Shown: positions 8,885-17,490 of the stretch, one piece after another
Numbering within the stretch: the stretch's first letter is position 1
Layout of the letters: each line of letters starts with the position of its first letter
Source: a virus
IMG/VR virus record: IMGVR_UViG_3300006077_000579
Span: 1 to 39,667 of that record
Length of the DNA: 39,667 nt
Reading direction: 5' to 3' (one strand)
Translations under genes and position numbers: made by a program
The notes under the pieces: model-generated
Databases searched by the model: none
Told to the model about the DNA's origin: nothing
What the model saw: the letters and a program-made list of their open reading frames with translations, nothing else

Positions 8885-9745
8885 ATGAATTTTAAACAAA
8901 TACTGGAGGGTGTTAGAAACAAACCTGAAACAATTATAGCTACTGATAAGACAATTAGAGATATTGTTAAAAAAGAAATAAAAAGGCTAGGCTATGAAGC
9001 TGATTTAAATCACATTGATGTATCTGGTGTAACCAATATGTTTGTATTGTTCCAAAACTCAGCATTCAATGGAGACATTTCTCAATGGGATGTTAGTAAT
9101 GTAACCAATATGAGCGTTTTGTTCACTAAAAGTAAATTCAACGGAGACATTTCTGAGTGGGATGTGTCAAATGTAACTAGTATGGATAATATGTTTTATA
9201 AAGCCAAATTTAATGGAGATATATCTAAATGGGATGTGTCTAATGTAGAAAATATGTCAGATATGTTTTTGGGAAGTAAATTTAATCAAGACATTTCTGA
9301 ATGGAATGTGTCTAATGTAACTGATATGAAATATATGTTTGCTGATAGCGAATTTAATAAAAAGATTTCTGAGTGGGATGTGTCAAATGTAACTAAAATG
9401 GAAGCTATGTTTTCTAATAGTAAATTTAACGGAGATATATCTAAGTGGAATGTACCAAATGTGACTGATATGAGTGGTATGTTTAGAAATAGTAAATTTA
9501 ATCAGGATATTTCTGATTGGAATGTGTCAAATGTAGAAGATATGAGCTTTATGTTTTCTAATAGTCAATTCAACAAAGATATATCTGAATGGGACGTATC
9601 CAAAGTATTTGATATGGCTGAAATGTTTTCAAATTCAAAATTCAATCAAGACATTTCTGATTGGGATTTAGCTAGTGTTGAAGATATATCCCATATGTTT
9701 TATGGTTGTAAAATCAAACCTGAATTTAAACCAAATTTCGATTAA
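8885..9745 (+). CDS. DUF285/BspA-like repeat protein 10
   Basis: A 286-residue protein with header MNFKQILEGVRNKPETI, nine repeats and tail YGCKIKPEFKPNFD. Its first 73 coding bases, together with the ribosome site, are identical to those of the next gene at 9792, after which the headers diverge (RDIVKKEI against KAIVTNEI). One repeat has Pro for Ser (KWNVPNVTD). The identity of the 5' end with distinct bodies argues for recombination or recent copying of the start cassette. Confidence 0.92.
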   Translation: MNFKQILEGVRNKPETIIATDKTIRDIVKKEIKRLGYEADLNHIDVSGVTNMFVLFQNSAFNGDISQWDVSNVTNMSVLFTKSKFNGDISEWDVSNVTSMDNMFYKAKFNGDISKWDVSNVENMSDMFLGSKFNQDISEWNVSNVTDMKYMFADSEFNKKISEWDVSNVTKMEAMFSNSKFNGDISKWNVPNVTDMSGMFRNSKFNQDISDWNVSNVEDMSFMFSNSQFNKDISEWDVSKVFDMAEMFSNSKFNQDISDWDLASVEDISHMFYGCKIKPEFKPNFD

Positions 9746-9791
9746 AAGAAATAAATAGAGCTAATTTAAAAAGGTAAATAAAAGGAAAAAG

Positions 9792-10724
9792 ATGAATTTT
9801 AAACAAATACTGGAGGGTGTTAGAAACAAACCTGAAACAATTATAGCTACTGATAAGACAATTAAAGCTATTGTTACAAATGAAATAAAAAAGCTAGGCT
9901 ATGAAGCTGATTTAAATCATATTGATGTGAGTAAAGTAACGAGTATGACAGAAATATTTAAATATAGTTACTTCAATGGAGATATATCTGGGTGGGATGT
10001 ATCAAAAGTAACAAATATGAATGGAATGTTCGGGCAAACTATTTTCAACGGAGACATTTCTAAGTGGAACGTTAGTAAAGTAACAAATATGAATGGAATG
10101 TTTTCTAATAGTAAATTCAACGGAGACATTTCTGATTGGAACGTTAGTAAAGTAACTGATATTGGATTTATGTTCTATATGTGTGATTTTAATAAAGACA
10201 TTTCTGGTTGGAATGTATCTAACGTAACTGATACGGAAGCTATGTTTTTTACAACTAAATTCAATAAAGACATTTCTGGTTGGAACGTGTCTAAAGTAAC
10301 AAATATGCGTCATATGTTTTATCGTAGTGATTTTAATCAAGATATATCTAGTTGGAACGTGTCTAAAGTAACAAATATGAGTCATATGTTTGCCAACAGT
10401 AAATTCAACGGAGTCATCTCTGAGTGGGATGTATCTCGCGTAGAAGATATGAGTTATATGTTTGCTAATAGTAAATTCAATCAAGACATATCTAGTTGGG
10501 ATGTGTCTAAGGTAAAAGATATGAATTCTTTATTTTATGGTAGTCGTTTCAACGGAAACATTTCTGAGTGGGGCGTATCTAAGGTAAAAGATATGAGTCA
10601 TATGTTTGCTTTTTCCAAATTCAATCAAGACATTTCTGAGTGGGGTATATCTAATGTAGAATATATGGAAGATATGTTTGACAGATGTAAAATCAAACCT
10701 GAATTTAAGCCAAATTTCGTATAA
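9792..10724 (+). CDS. DUF285/BspA-like repeat protein 11
   Basis: A 310-residue protein with the same 5' cassette as the gene at 8885, then KAIVTNEIKKLG and [13 protein letters not shown]. It has about 10 repeats. Units near 9990-10150 and 10280-10390 repeat the WNVSKVTNMxxMF version almost exactly. The tail DRCKIKPEFKPNFV is intact. The antisense strand is open for 160 codons here, purely because the repeat period is a multiple of three and codon choice is uniform. Confidence 0.92.
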   Translation: MNFKQILEGVRNKPETIIATDKTIKAIVTNEIKKLGYEADLNHIDVSKVTSMTEIFKYSYFNGDISGWDVSKVTNMNGMFGQTIFNGDISKWNVSKVTNMNGMFSNSKFNGDISDWNVSKVTDIGFMFYMCDFNKDISGWNVSNVTDTEAMFFTTKFNKDISGWNVSKVTNMRHMFYRSDFNQDISSWNVSKVTNMSHMFANSKFNGVISEWDVSRVEDMSYMFANSKFNQDISSWDVSKVKDMNSLFYGSRFNGNISEWGVSKVKDMSHMFAFSKFNQDISEWGISNVEYMEDMFDRCKIKPEFKPNFV

Positions 10725-10739
10725 AGAGATGATTAAAAT

Positions 10740-10788
10740 CCCTTTGATGTTTATACAAGATTTTTGTTTTTCAGTAAATATCAAAGGG
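10740..10788. repeat. Inverted repeat between array genes 11 and 12
   Basis: CCCTTTGAT (10740-10748) and ATCAAAGGG (10780-10788) form a 9-bp perfect inverted repeat around a 31-base AT-rich loop containing TTTTTGTTTTT. The right arm belongs to the spacer cassette AGTAAATATCAAAGGGG shared with 5166. It could fold in mRNA between two genes or be a recombination remnant. It lacks the compact GC stem of a terminator. Confidence 0.35.
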
Positions 10789-10823
10789 GTTAAACCTAAA
10801 CAGAAAATTAAAAAGGTAAATAA

Positions 10824-11645
10824 ATGGGTAAAATGATAGCTACAGATGACACAATTAAAGAGATTGTTGAAAATGAAATAAAAAAGTTAGGTAATGAAGC
10901 TGATTTAAATCATATTGATGTTAGTAAAGTAACTGATATGGGAAATTTGTTTTCTAAAAGTAAATTTAACGGAGATATATCTCAATGGAATGTATCAAAT
11001 GTGACTTGTATGAAAGAAATGTTTTTTGGAAGTAAATTTAATGGGAACATATCTGATTGGGATGTATCTAGTTTAGAAAATATGAACTATATGTTCTATA
11101 ATAGTAAATTTAATCAAAATATATCTAGTTGGGATGTATCCAGCGTAACTAATATGATTCAAATGTTTTATAGTAGTCATTTCAACGGAGATATTTCTCA
11201 ATGGGACGTATCTAGCGTAACTGATATGAGTCATATGTTTTCTTACAGTAAATTTAACGGAGACATTTCTGAGTGGGATGTATCAAATGTGAGAAGTATG
11301 AATTTTATGTTTGGGTGTAACGTTTTTAACGGAAATATATCCGAGTGGGATGTGTCTAATGTAACAAATATGAGAGATTTGTTTTTGGGAAGTAAATTTA
11401 ACGGAAACATATCTAAGTGGAATGTATCGAATGTACAAGATATGTATTTTATGTTTGCTGAAAGCGTTTTCAATAAAGACATTTCTAAATGGGATGTCAG
11501 AAATGTTACTAATATGATGAATATGTTTGGGGATAGTAAATTTAACAAAGATATATCTGGTTGGAACGTCACTAATGTACAATATAACTCACGAATGTTC
11601 ATCGGTTGTAACATCAAACCTGAATTTAAACCAAATTTCGATTAA
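10824..11645 (+). CDS. DUF285/BspA-like repeat protein 12
   Basis: A 273-residue protein with short header [19 protein letters not shown], nine repeats and tail IGCNIKPEFKPNFD. The start follows the AAAAAGGTAAATAA spacer also used by the genes at 5220, 11694 and 12237, so short header and spacer travel together. Its second repeat ([13 protein letters not shown]) matches one in the fusion protein at 1643 (near 2710), evidence of exchange across the array. Confidence 0.92.
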   Translation: MGKMIATDDTIKEIVENEIKKLGNEADLNHIDVSKVTDMGNLFSKSKFNGDISQWNVSNVTCMKEMFFGSKFNGNISDWDVSSLENMNYMFYNSKFNQNISSWDVSSVTNMIQMFYSSHFNGDISQWDVSSVTDMSHMFSYSKFNGDISEWDVSNVRSMNFMFGCNVFNGNISEWDVSNVTNMRDLFLGSKFNGNISKWNVSNVQDMYFMFAESVFNKDISKWDVRNVTNMMNMFGDSKFNKDISGWNVTNVQYNSRMFIGCNIKPEFKPNFD

Positions 11646-11693
11646 AGAGCCGATTAAAAGAAATAAATAGAGCTAATTTAAAAAGGTAAATAA

Positions 11694-12122
11694 ATGGATA
11701 AAATGACAGCAACAGATGAGACAATTAAAGAGATTGTTGAAAATGAAATAAAAAAGTTAGGAAATGAAGCTGATTTAAATCATATTGATGTTTCAGAAGT
11801 AACTGATATGAAAAATTTGTTTTATGAAAGTAAATTTAATGGGGATATATCTAAGTGGGATGTATCAAATGTAAAAGATATGAGCAAAATGTTTTCTTAC
11901 AGTAAATTTAACAGAGACATTTCTGAATGGGATGTGTCTAATGTAACTGATATGGGTTTTATGTTTTATGAAAGTAAATTCAATCAAGATATATCTCAAT
12001 GGAATACATCTAATGTAGAATATATGGGATATATGTTTTATGAAAGTAAATTCAATCAAGATATATCTCTTTGGGATGATGAGAAAGTGAAAATAAATGG
12101 GTCGCGTGTTTCAAGATGGTAA
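11694..12122 (+). CDS. DUF285/BspA-like repeat protein 13, frameshifted at the 3' end
   Basis: A short header ([19 protein letters not shown]) and four good repeats are followed by a break. The frame runs into [16 protein letters not shown] and stops at 12122. The proper continuation lies in another frame directly across the break, so the 142-residue product is truncated relative to its siblings. The break is at GTGAAAATAAATGGG, where normal units read Val-x-x-Met-Gly. It could still be translated as a small four-repeat protein. Confidence 0.75.
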   Translation: MDKMTATDETIKEIVENEIKKLGNEADLNHIDVSEVTDMKNLFYESKFNGDISKWDVSNVKDMSKMFSYSKFNRDISEWDVSNVTDMGFMFYESKFNQDISQWNTSNVEYMGYMFYESKFNQDISLWDDEKVKINGSRVSRW

Positions 12123-12213
12123 ATTTAACGGAGATATATCTAAGTGTTGCAAAATCAAACCTGAATTTAAACCAAATTTCGTATATAAAGAGTCGATTAA
12201 AAGAAATAAATAG
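12097..12213 (+). pseudogene. Out-of-frame 3' remainder of gene at 11694
   Basis: From 12097 the sequence reads [19 protein letters not shown], then IKPEFKPNFVYKES and a stop at 12211-12213. This is a repeat fused prematurely to the tail: the expected Ser-x-Trp has become SKCCK, which joins unit and tail by deletion. Together with the frameshift it records at least two events in this cassette. Confidence 0.65.
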
Positions 12214-12236
12214 AGCTAATTTAAAAAGGTAAATAA

Positions 12237-13136
12237 ATGAGTAAAATGATAGCTACAGATAAAACAATAGATGAGATAGTTGAAAATGAAATAAAAAAGC
12301 TAGGTAATGAAGCTGATTTAAATCATATTGATGTGAGTAAAGTAACGAGTATGCAAAATTTATTTTTAAAATCTAAATTCAACGGAGACATTTCTGAGTG
12401 GAATGTTGGAAATGTCACTGATATGGAAGCTTTGTTCTATGGAAGTGAATTCAACGGAGACATTTCAAAGTGGGATGTATCAAAAGTAAGTAATATGAGA
12501 GATTTGTTTTTCTTTAGCGAATTCAATGGAGACATCTCTGAGTGGGATGTATCTAGCGTAACTAATACGAGTTTTATGTTTTCTAATAGTAAATTCAACG
12601 GAAACATTTCCGAGTGGGGTGTATCGAATGTAAAAGAGATGGTTTCTATGTTTCAAGACGGTAAATTCAACGGAGACATCTCAAAATGGGACGTGTCCAG
12701 TGTAAAAGATATGTCTTCTGTGTTTTTCTTAAGTCTTTTCAACGGAGATATATCTCAATGGAATGTATCTAGTGTTGAAAATATGGTTTCTATGTTTGAA
12801 AATAGCGTATTTAATCAAGACATATCTCAATGGGACGTATCAAATGTAACGAATATGTCGTTTATGTTTGTTAAAAGTGTTTTCAATCAAGACATTTCTG
12901 AATGGAATGTGTCTAATGTAGAAAATATGGCATTTATGTTTTCTGAAAGTGAATTTAATCAAGACATATCTAAGTGGGATGTTGAGAGAGTGAAGAAAAT
13001 GGGTTATATGTTTAGTTATAGCGAGTTTAATCAAGACATTTCTGAGTGGAACGTGTCTAATGTGGATGATTATTCAGATATGTTTGTTGAAGCAAAACAC
13101 AAAGGCGTTAAACCTAAACAAAAACCAAAAGATTAA
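12237..13136 (+). CDS. DUF285/BspA-like repeat protein 14
   Basis: A 299-residue protein with short header MSKMIATDKTIDEIVENEI and about 10 repeats with strong variation between units. One unit uses WDVERVKKM in place of the SNV type. The usual tail is replaced by a basic, Lys/Pro-rich end (FVEAKHKGVKPKQKPKD), whose DNA resembles the AAAGGGGTTAAACCTAAAC spacer at 10785. An intergenic sequence therefore seems to have been captured as coding sequence. It is followed by a promoter, so it probably ends its transcription unit. Confidence 0.92.
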   Translation: MSKMIATDKTIDEIVENEIKKLGNEADLNHIDVSKVTSMQNLFLKSKFNGDISEWNVGNVTDMEALFYGSEFNGDISKWDVSKVSNMRDLFFFSEFNGDISEWDVSSVTNTSFMFSNSKFNGNISEWGVSNVKEMVSMFQDGKFNGDISKWDVSSVKDMSSVFFLSLFNGDISQWNVSSVENMVSMFENSVFNQDISQWDVSNVTNMSFMFVKSVFNQDISEWNVSNVENMAFMFSESEFNQDISKWDVERVKKMGYMFSYSEFNQDISEWNVSNVDDYSDMFVEAKHKGVKPKQKPKD

Positions 13137-13142
13137 GTTTAA

Positions 13143-13164
13143 TTTAAGTTTTTATTAGTATAAT
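13143..13164 (+). promoter_or_regulatory. Host-type promoter for gene at 13197
   Basis: TTTAAG (13143-13148), 10 bases (TTTTTATTAG), then TATAAT (13159-13164). TTTAAGTTTTT fits the C. jejuni TTTAAGTnTT element very well. The promoter starts only 6 bases after the preceding stop codon and would give a leader of about 25 nt with the ribosome site AAAGGAAAAAG. Confidence 0.7.
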
Positions 13165-13196
13165 ATGTTTAACTTTTTAAAATTAAAGGAAAAAGA

Positions 13197-13697
13197 ATGT
13201 GTTATATTAAACAAAAACTAGAGGCTCTATTTAGGAGAAAATTTTTCACAATTAAAGCTACAAACGAAACAATTAAAAAAATTGTTGAAGATGAAATATA
13301 TAAGCTAGGTTACGAAGCTGATTTAAATCACATAGATGTTAGCGAAGTAACTGATATGGATTGTTTATTCTATAATAGTAAATTTAATGGAGATATTTCT
13401 TTGTGGAATGTCTCCAATGTAACGAATATGAGTTTTATGTTTCACGGAAGTAAATTTAATGGAAATATAACTCAATGGGATGTGTCTAAAGTAACGGATA
13501 TGTCACATATGTTTTTTTCTTCCAGTGATTTTTTCCAGAATATTTTTAATTGGAAAGTGTCTAGTGGAACTGATATTAGTCAAATGTTCTGGGGGACACA
13601 TTTATCAAAAATGTTCTCAAAAGAGCGTTTATCCAATATGCTTTTATGTGGCGAATTTAATAAACTTACATATAATTATGGTGAGGTTTTAGCATAA
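13197..13697 (+). CDS. DUF285/BspA-like repeat protein 15, atypical C-terminus
   Basis: A 166-residue protein with a divergent long header (MCYIKQKLEALFRRKFFTIKA), three good repeats and one decayed unit (SSSDFFQNIFNWKVSSGTDI). The C-terminal part (SKMFSKERLSNMLLCGEFNKLTYNYGEVLA) has no repeat pattern and is not seen in the other members. The header carries an insertion where its right-hand neighbour has VRNKPK. This is either a decaying copy or a version with a new C-terminal segment. Confidence 0.88.
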   Translation: MCYIKQKLEALFRRKFFTIKATNETIKKIVEDEIYKLGYEADLNHIDVSEVTDMDCLFYNSKFNGDISLWNVSNVTNMSFMFHGSKFNGNITQWDVSKVTDMSHMFFSSSDFFQNIFNWKVSSGTDISQMFWGTHLSKMFSKERLSNMLLCGEFNKLTYNYGEVLA

Positions 13698-13728
13698 CAA
13701 ATAACTTTTTAAAATTAAAGGAAAAAGA

Positions 13729-14502
13729 ATGTGTCATATTAAACAAAAACTAGAGGACGTCAGAAATAAACCTAAAACAATTGTAGCAACAGATAATACA
13801 ATACGTGATATTGTTGAAGATGAAATAAAAAGGCTAGGTTACGAAGCTGATTTAAATCACATAGATGTGTCTAAAGTAACAAATTTATCTCATCTATTTT
13901 TTGAAAGTAAATTTAATGGAGATATTTCTCAATGGGACGTATCTAAAGTAAAAAATATGAATTTTTTGTTTTCTAAAGGTAAATTCAACGGAGACATTTC
14001 AAAATGGAAAGTGGGGCGTGTTACCGATATGGAAAATATGTTTTTTGTATCTAAATTCAACAAAGATATTTCTCAATGGGATGTATCAAGAGTAAAAAAC
14101 ACATTTGGAATGTTCCGTTTTAGTAAATTCAACAAAGACATTTCTAAGTGGAAAGTTTATAGAGTTGAAGATATGGCTTATATGTTTCAAGATAGTAAAT
14201 TTAATCAAGACATATCTCAATGGGATGTCGGAAATGTTAGAGATATGGGGTTTATGTTTGAAGATAGTAAATTTAATCAAGATATATCTCAATGGGATGT
14301 ATCTAATGTGAAAAATATGGCTTATATGTTTTATAGAAGTAAATTTAATCAAGACATTTCAGAGTGGGATGTATCTAGTGTAAAGGGTATGTCGTTTATA
14401 TTTGCTAGAAGTGAATTTAATGGTGATGTATCTAAGTGGGATATATCTAATGTTTTCGACAAACGTGAAATATTTCTCAAAAGTAAATGTAAAAGGGACT
14501 AA
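13729..14502 (+). CDS. DUF285/BspA-like repeat protein 16
   Basis: A 257-residue protein with header MCHIKQKLEDVRNKPKTIVA, the same start cassette and ribosome site (TTAAAGGAAAAAGAATG) as the gene at 13197. It has eight repeats, including the variant KWKVGRVTDMENMF that links it to the three genes downstream, and KWKVYRVEDM. It ends SNVFDKREIFLKSKCKRD with no standard tail. Confidence 0.92.
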   Translation: MCHIKQKLEDVRNKPKTIVATDNTIRDIVEDEIKRLGYEADLNHIDVSKVTNLSHLFFESKFNGDISQWDVSKVKNMNFLFSKGKFNGDISKWKVGRVTDMENMFFVSKFNKDISQWDVSRVKNTFGMFRFSKFNKDISKWKVYRVEDMAYMFQDSKFNQDISQWDVGNVRDMGFMFEDSKFNQDISQWDVSNVKNMAYMFYRSKFNQDISEWDVSSVKGMSFIFARSEFNGDVSKWDISNVFDKREIFLKSKCKRD

Positions 14503-14528
14503 ATTTATAAATAAAAAAGGGAAATAAT

Positions 14529-15581
14529 ATGAGTGATTTTAAACAAATACTAGAGGATGTTAGAAATAAACCTGATACAATTATAGCAACTAATGAAACA
14601 ATTAAAAAAATAGTTGAAAAAGAAATAAAAAGCCTTGGAAATAAAGCTGATTTAAATCACATTGATGTATCTAAAGTGACAAATATGGAAGCTATGTTCT
14701 CTGGTAGTAAATTTAACGGAGATATTTCTGGTTGGAATGTACTTAATGTGACTGATATGCGTTATATGTTTAAAAATAGTGATTTCAATAAAGATATTTC
14801 TGGTTGGGATGTATCTAAAGTAACAAATATGTGTCAAATGTTCACAGATAGTAAATTCAACAAAGATATATCTAGTTGGGATGTGTCTAATGTAACTGAT
14901 ATGGGCTTTTTGTTCTCTGAAACTAAATTCAACAAAGATATATCTAGTTGGGATGTGTCAAAAGTGATAGATATGAGATATATGTTTTATAAAGGTAAAT
15001 TCAATCAAGACATTTCAAAATGGAAAGTGGGACGCGTAACCAATATGATTTCTATGTTCTCAAGAAGCGATTTCAACAAAGATATTTCTCAATGGGATGT
15101 ATCAAATGTAACTGATATGAGCTTTATGTTCTCTGGAACTATATTCAACAAAGACATATCTAGTTGGAATGTGTCAAAAGTAACTGATATGTCATATATG
15201 TTCTCTGAAACTAAATTCAACAAAGATATTTCTCAATGGGATGTATCAAATGTAACTGATATGGTGTTTATGTTTCGTTTTAGTAAATTTAATCAAGACA
15301 TATCTAGTTGGGACGTATCTAAAGTAACCAATATGTCACATATGTTTTCTAAAAGCGAATTTAATCAAGACATTTCTGAATGGAATGTGACAAGCGTAAC
15401 CAATATGGAATATATGTTTTTTTCAACTAAATTTAATCAAGACATTTCTAAGTGGGATGTATCTAATGTTAAAAAAATGGGCTATATGTTTTATAGAAGT
15501 AAATGCGATAAAGGACCATATGGGTGGGAAATATCAAGTTCAACCGATACGGAAAATATGTTCTATGATGATTTTATGTAA
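14529..15581 (+). CDS. DUF285/BspA-like repeat protein 17
   Basis: At 350 residues this is one of the longer single-header members: header MSDFKQILEDVRNKPDTI, then about 12 repeats. The sixth boundary is the distinctive WKVGRVTNMISMFSRSDF, present with nearly identical DNA in the next two genes. Many units use SSWDVSKV and FNKDIS, with Thr in place of Ser-Lys (SETKFNKD). The end is irregular (YGWEISSSTDTENMFYDDFM). Confidence 0.92.
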   Translation: MSDFKQILEDVRNKPDTIIATNETIKKIVEKEIKSLGNKADLNHIDVSKVTNMEAMFSGSKFNGDISGWNVLNVTDMRYMFKNSDFNKDISGWDVSKVTNMCQMFTDSKFNKDISSWDVSNVTDMGFLFSETKFNKDISSWDVSKVIDMRYMFYKGKFNQDISKWKVGRVTNMISMFSRSDFNKDISQWDVSNVTDMSFMFSGTIFNKDISSWNVSKVTDMSYMFSETKFNKDISQWDVSNVTDMVFMFRFSKFNQDISSWDVSKVTNMSHMFSKSEFNQDISEWNVTSVTNMEYMFFSTKFNQDISKWDVSNVKKMGYMFYRSKCDKGPYGWEISSSTDTENMFYDDFM

Positions 15582-15646
15582 TGGTGTTGAACATAAACTA
15601 ATTTCATCAATGCAACTAAATTTATAAATAAAAAAGGGAAAATAAT

Positions 15647-16621
15647 ATGAGCGATTTTAAACAAATGTTAAAGGGTGTTAGGGGAAATTCTCACACAATT
15701 AAAGCTACAAACGAAACAATTAGAAATATTGTTTTAAGAGAAATAAGACATATTGGGACAAAAGTTGATTTAAACCATATTGATGTATCTGAAGTGACAA
15801 ATTTGAGTGGATTATTTAAAAATATCCCTTTCACTGGGGACATATCTAGTTGGGATGTGTCTAATGTAACTGATATGAGTAGAATGTTCGTTAATGCCTC
15901 ATTCAACGGAGACATTTCTGGGTGGAACGTATCTAAGGTAAAAGATATGCAGGAAATGTTTCATAAAAGTAGATTTAATAAAGACATTTCTGAGTGGAAT
16001 GTGTCAAATGTGACTGATATGCGTAGTATGTTTCATACAAGTAAATTCAATAGGAACATATCTAAATGGAATGTGTCAAAAGTAACTGATATGCGTTTTA
16101 TGTTTTATATGAGTAAATTCAACGGAGACATTTCAAAATGGAAAGTGGGACGTGTAACCAAAATGGCATCTATGTTCTCAAGAAGCGATTTCAACAAAGA
16201 TATTTCTCAATGGGATGTATCAAATGTAACTGATATGTCGAAAATGTTCTGTGAAACTAAATTCAACAAAGCCATATCTCAATGGGAAGTATCTAGTGTG
16301 GAAGATATGAGTTATATGTTTCACGAGTGTGACTTCAACAAAGACTTATCTCAATGGGACGTGTCTAGTGTAGAAGATATGGGATTTATGTTTAGTGATA
16401 GTGCATTTAATCAAGACATATCTGAGTGGGATGTATCTAAAGTAACAAATATGAAATATATGTTTTATAAAACTAAATTTAATCAAGACATATCTGAGTG
16501 GGATGTATCTAAGGTAAGAGATATGCGATTTATGTTTAATTCAAGTGATTTCAATAAAGACATTTCTAAGTGGAAAATAACTCAAAAAACCAATACTGAT
16601 TATATGTTCGAGGGCGTCTAA
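15647..16621 (+). CDS. DUF285/BspA-like repeat protein 18
   Basis: A 324-residue protein with divergent header [40 protein letters not shown] (LGNEAD is changed to IGTKVD) and about 11 repeats. It has the shared WKVGRVTKMASMFSRSDF segment. The block from about 16132 to 16237 differs from 15015-15120 by only a few bases. The end is KWKITQKTNTDYMFEGV, without the IKPEFKPNF tail. Confidence 0.92.
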   Translation: MSDFKQMLKGVRGNSHTIKATNETIRNIVLREIRHIGTKVDLNHIDVSEVTNLSGLFKNIPFTGDISSWDVSNVTDMSRMFVNASFNGDISGWNVSKVKDMQEMFHKSRFNKDISEWNVSNVTDMRSMFHTSKFNRNISKWNVSKVTDMRFMFYMSKFNGDISKWKVGRVTKMASMFSRSDFNKDISQWDVSNVTDMSKMFCETKFNKAISQWEVSSVEDMSYMFHECDFNKDLSQWDVSSVEDMGFMFSDSAFNQDISEWDVSKVTNMKYMFYKTKFNQDISEWDVSKVRDMRFMFNSSDFNKDISKWKITQKTNTDYMFEGV

Positions 16622-16625
16622 TATT

Positions 16626-16653
16626 TTTAGTAAAATGTATCATATTTACTAAA
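16626..16653. repeat. Inverted repeat downstream of array gene 18
   Basis: TTTAGTAAA (16626-16634) and TTTACTAAA (16645-16653) form a 9-bp perfect inverted repeat with a 10-base spacer, 5 bases after the stop. It is AT-only in character and has no T-tract after it. It could be a weak mRNA 3' hairpin or an operator-like site before the gene at 16729. Confidence 0.35.
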
Positions 16654-16728
16654 TATAAATCTAAAAGGATTAAAATTAATTTGTAATAAATAGATTTATA
16701 AATAAATTTATATAAAAAAGGAAATAAG

Positions 16729-17490
16729 ATGAATGATTTTAAACAAATACTAGAGGGTGTTAGAAATAAATCTGAAACAATTATAGCTTCAGATGAGACA
16801 ATTGAAGATATTGTTGAAAGGGAAATAAAAAGACTAGGTTATAAAGCTGATTTAAATCATATTGATGTTAGTGAAGTAACGAATATGTCACGCTTATTTT
16901 ATTCTAAAAAATTCAACGGAAACATTTCAAAATGGAATGTGTCAAATGTAGAAGATATGAACTATATGTTTGCATTTAGCGATTTCAATGGGAACATATC
17001 TAGTTGGGATGTGTCTAACGTAACTAATATGCGTTTTATGTTCTTTGAAAGTAAATTCAACGGAAACATCCCAAAATGGAAAGTGGGACGTGTAACCAAT
17101 ATGACATCTATGTTCTCAAGAAGCGATTTCAACAAAGATATTTCTGGGTGGAATGTATCTAATGTGAGAAAAATGGGATTTTTGTTCTCTGGAACTAAAT
17201 TCAACAAGGATATATCTGGTTGGGATGTGTCTAATGTAACTGATATGAGTTTTATGTTTGAAAATAGCGTATTTAATAAAGACATATCTGAATGGGATGT
17301 ATCTAATGTGAAAACTATGGGGTATATGTTTAATTTTAGTAAGTTTAATAAAGATATTTCTGAGTGGGATGTATCTAAGGTAGAAGATATGCAATTTATG
17401 TTTCATAAAAGCGAATTCGACGGAGACATTTCTAAGTGGAAAATATCGCGTTCAACCTATAAGAAAAATATGTTCTCTGATGAAAATTAA
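16729..17490 (+). CDS. DUF285/BspA-like repeat protein 19
   Basis: A 253-residue protein with header MNDFKQILEGVRNKSETIIA and eight repeats. It contains the third copy of the WKVGRVTNMTSMFSRSDF cassette (about 17069-17150), here after a Pro variant (NGNIPKWKVG). It ends KWKISRSTYKKNMFSDEN. This is the last gene of the left array. The next 67 bases lead into uvsW with no clear promoter, so read-through is possible. Confidence 0.92.
   Translation: MNDFKQILEGVRNKSETIIASDETIEDIVEREIKRLGYKADLNHIDVSEVTNMSRLFYSKKFNGNISKWNVSNVEDMNYMFAFSDFNGNISSWDVSNVTNMRFMFFESKFNGNIPKWKVGRVTNMTSMFSRSDFNKDISGWNVSNVRKMGFLFSGTKFNKDISGWDVSNVTDMSFMFENSVFNKDISEWDVSNVKTMGYMFNFSKFNKDISEWDVSKVEDMQFMFHKSEFDGDISKWKISRSTYKKNMFSDEN

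Noticed and set aside
10002-10484. Long open frames on the minus strand inside the arrays (160 codons here; others at 805-1053, 3203-3439, 11243-11617, 14086-14352)
   Set aside because: They are shadows of the 72-bp repeat, whose period is a multiple of three and whose uniform codons keep the antisense frame open. They lack ribosome sites and show reverse-read repeats only.
14506-16704. TATAAATA octamers at 14506, 15623 and 16697 as T4-type late promoters
   Set aside because: Transcription from the first two would begin inside or after the ribosome site, and the octamer is expected often by chance in such AT-rich DNA. They are copied parts of the spacer.
1-17490. Regular direct repeats that might be a CRISPR array
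   Set aside because: The units are coding, 72 bp, continuous without spacers, and vary at codon-level positions.
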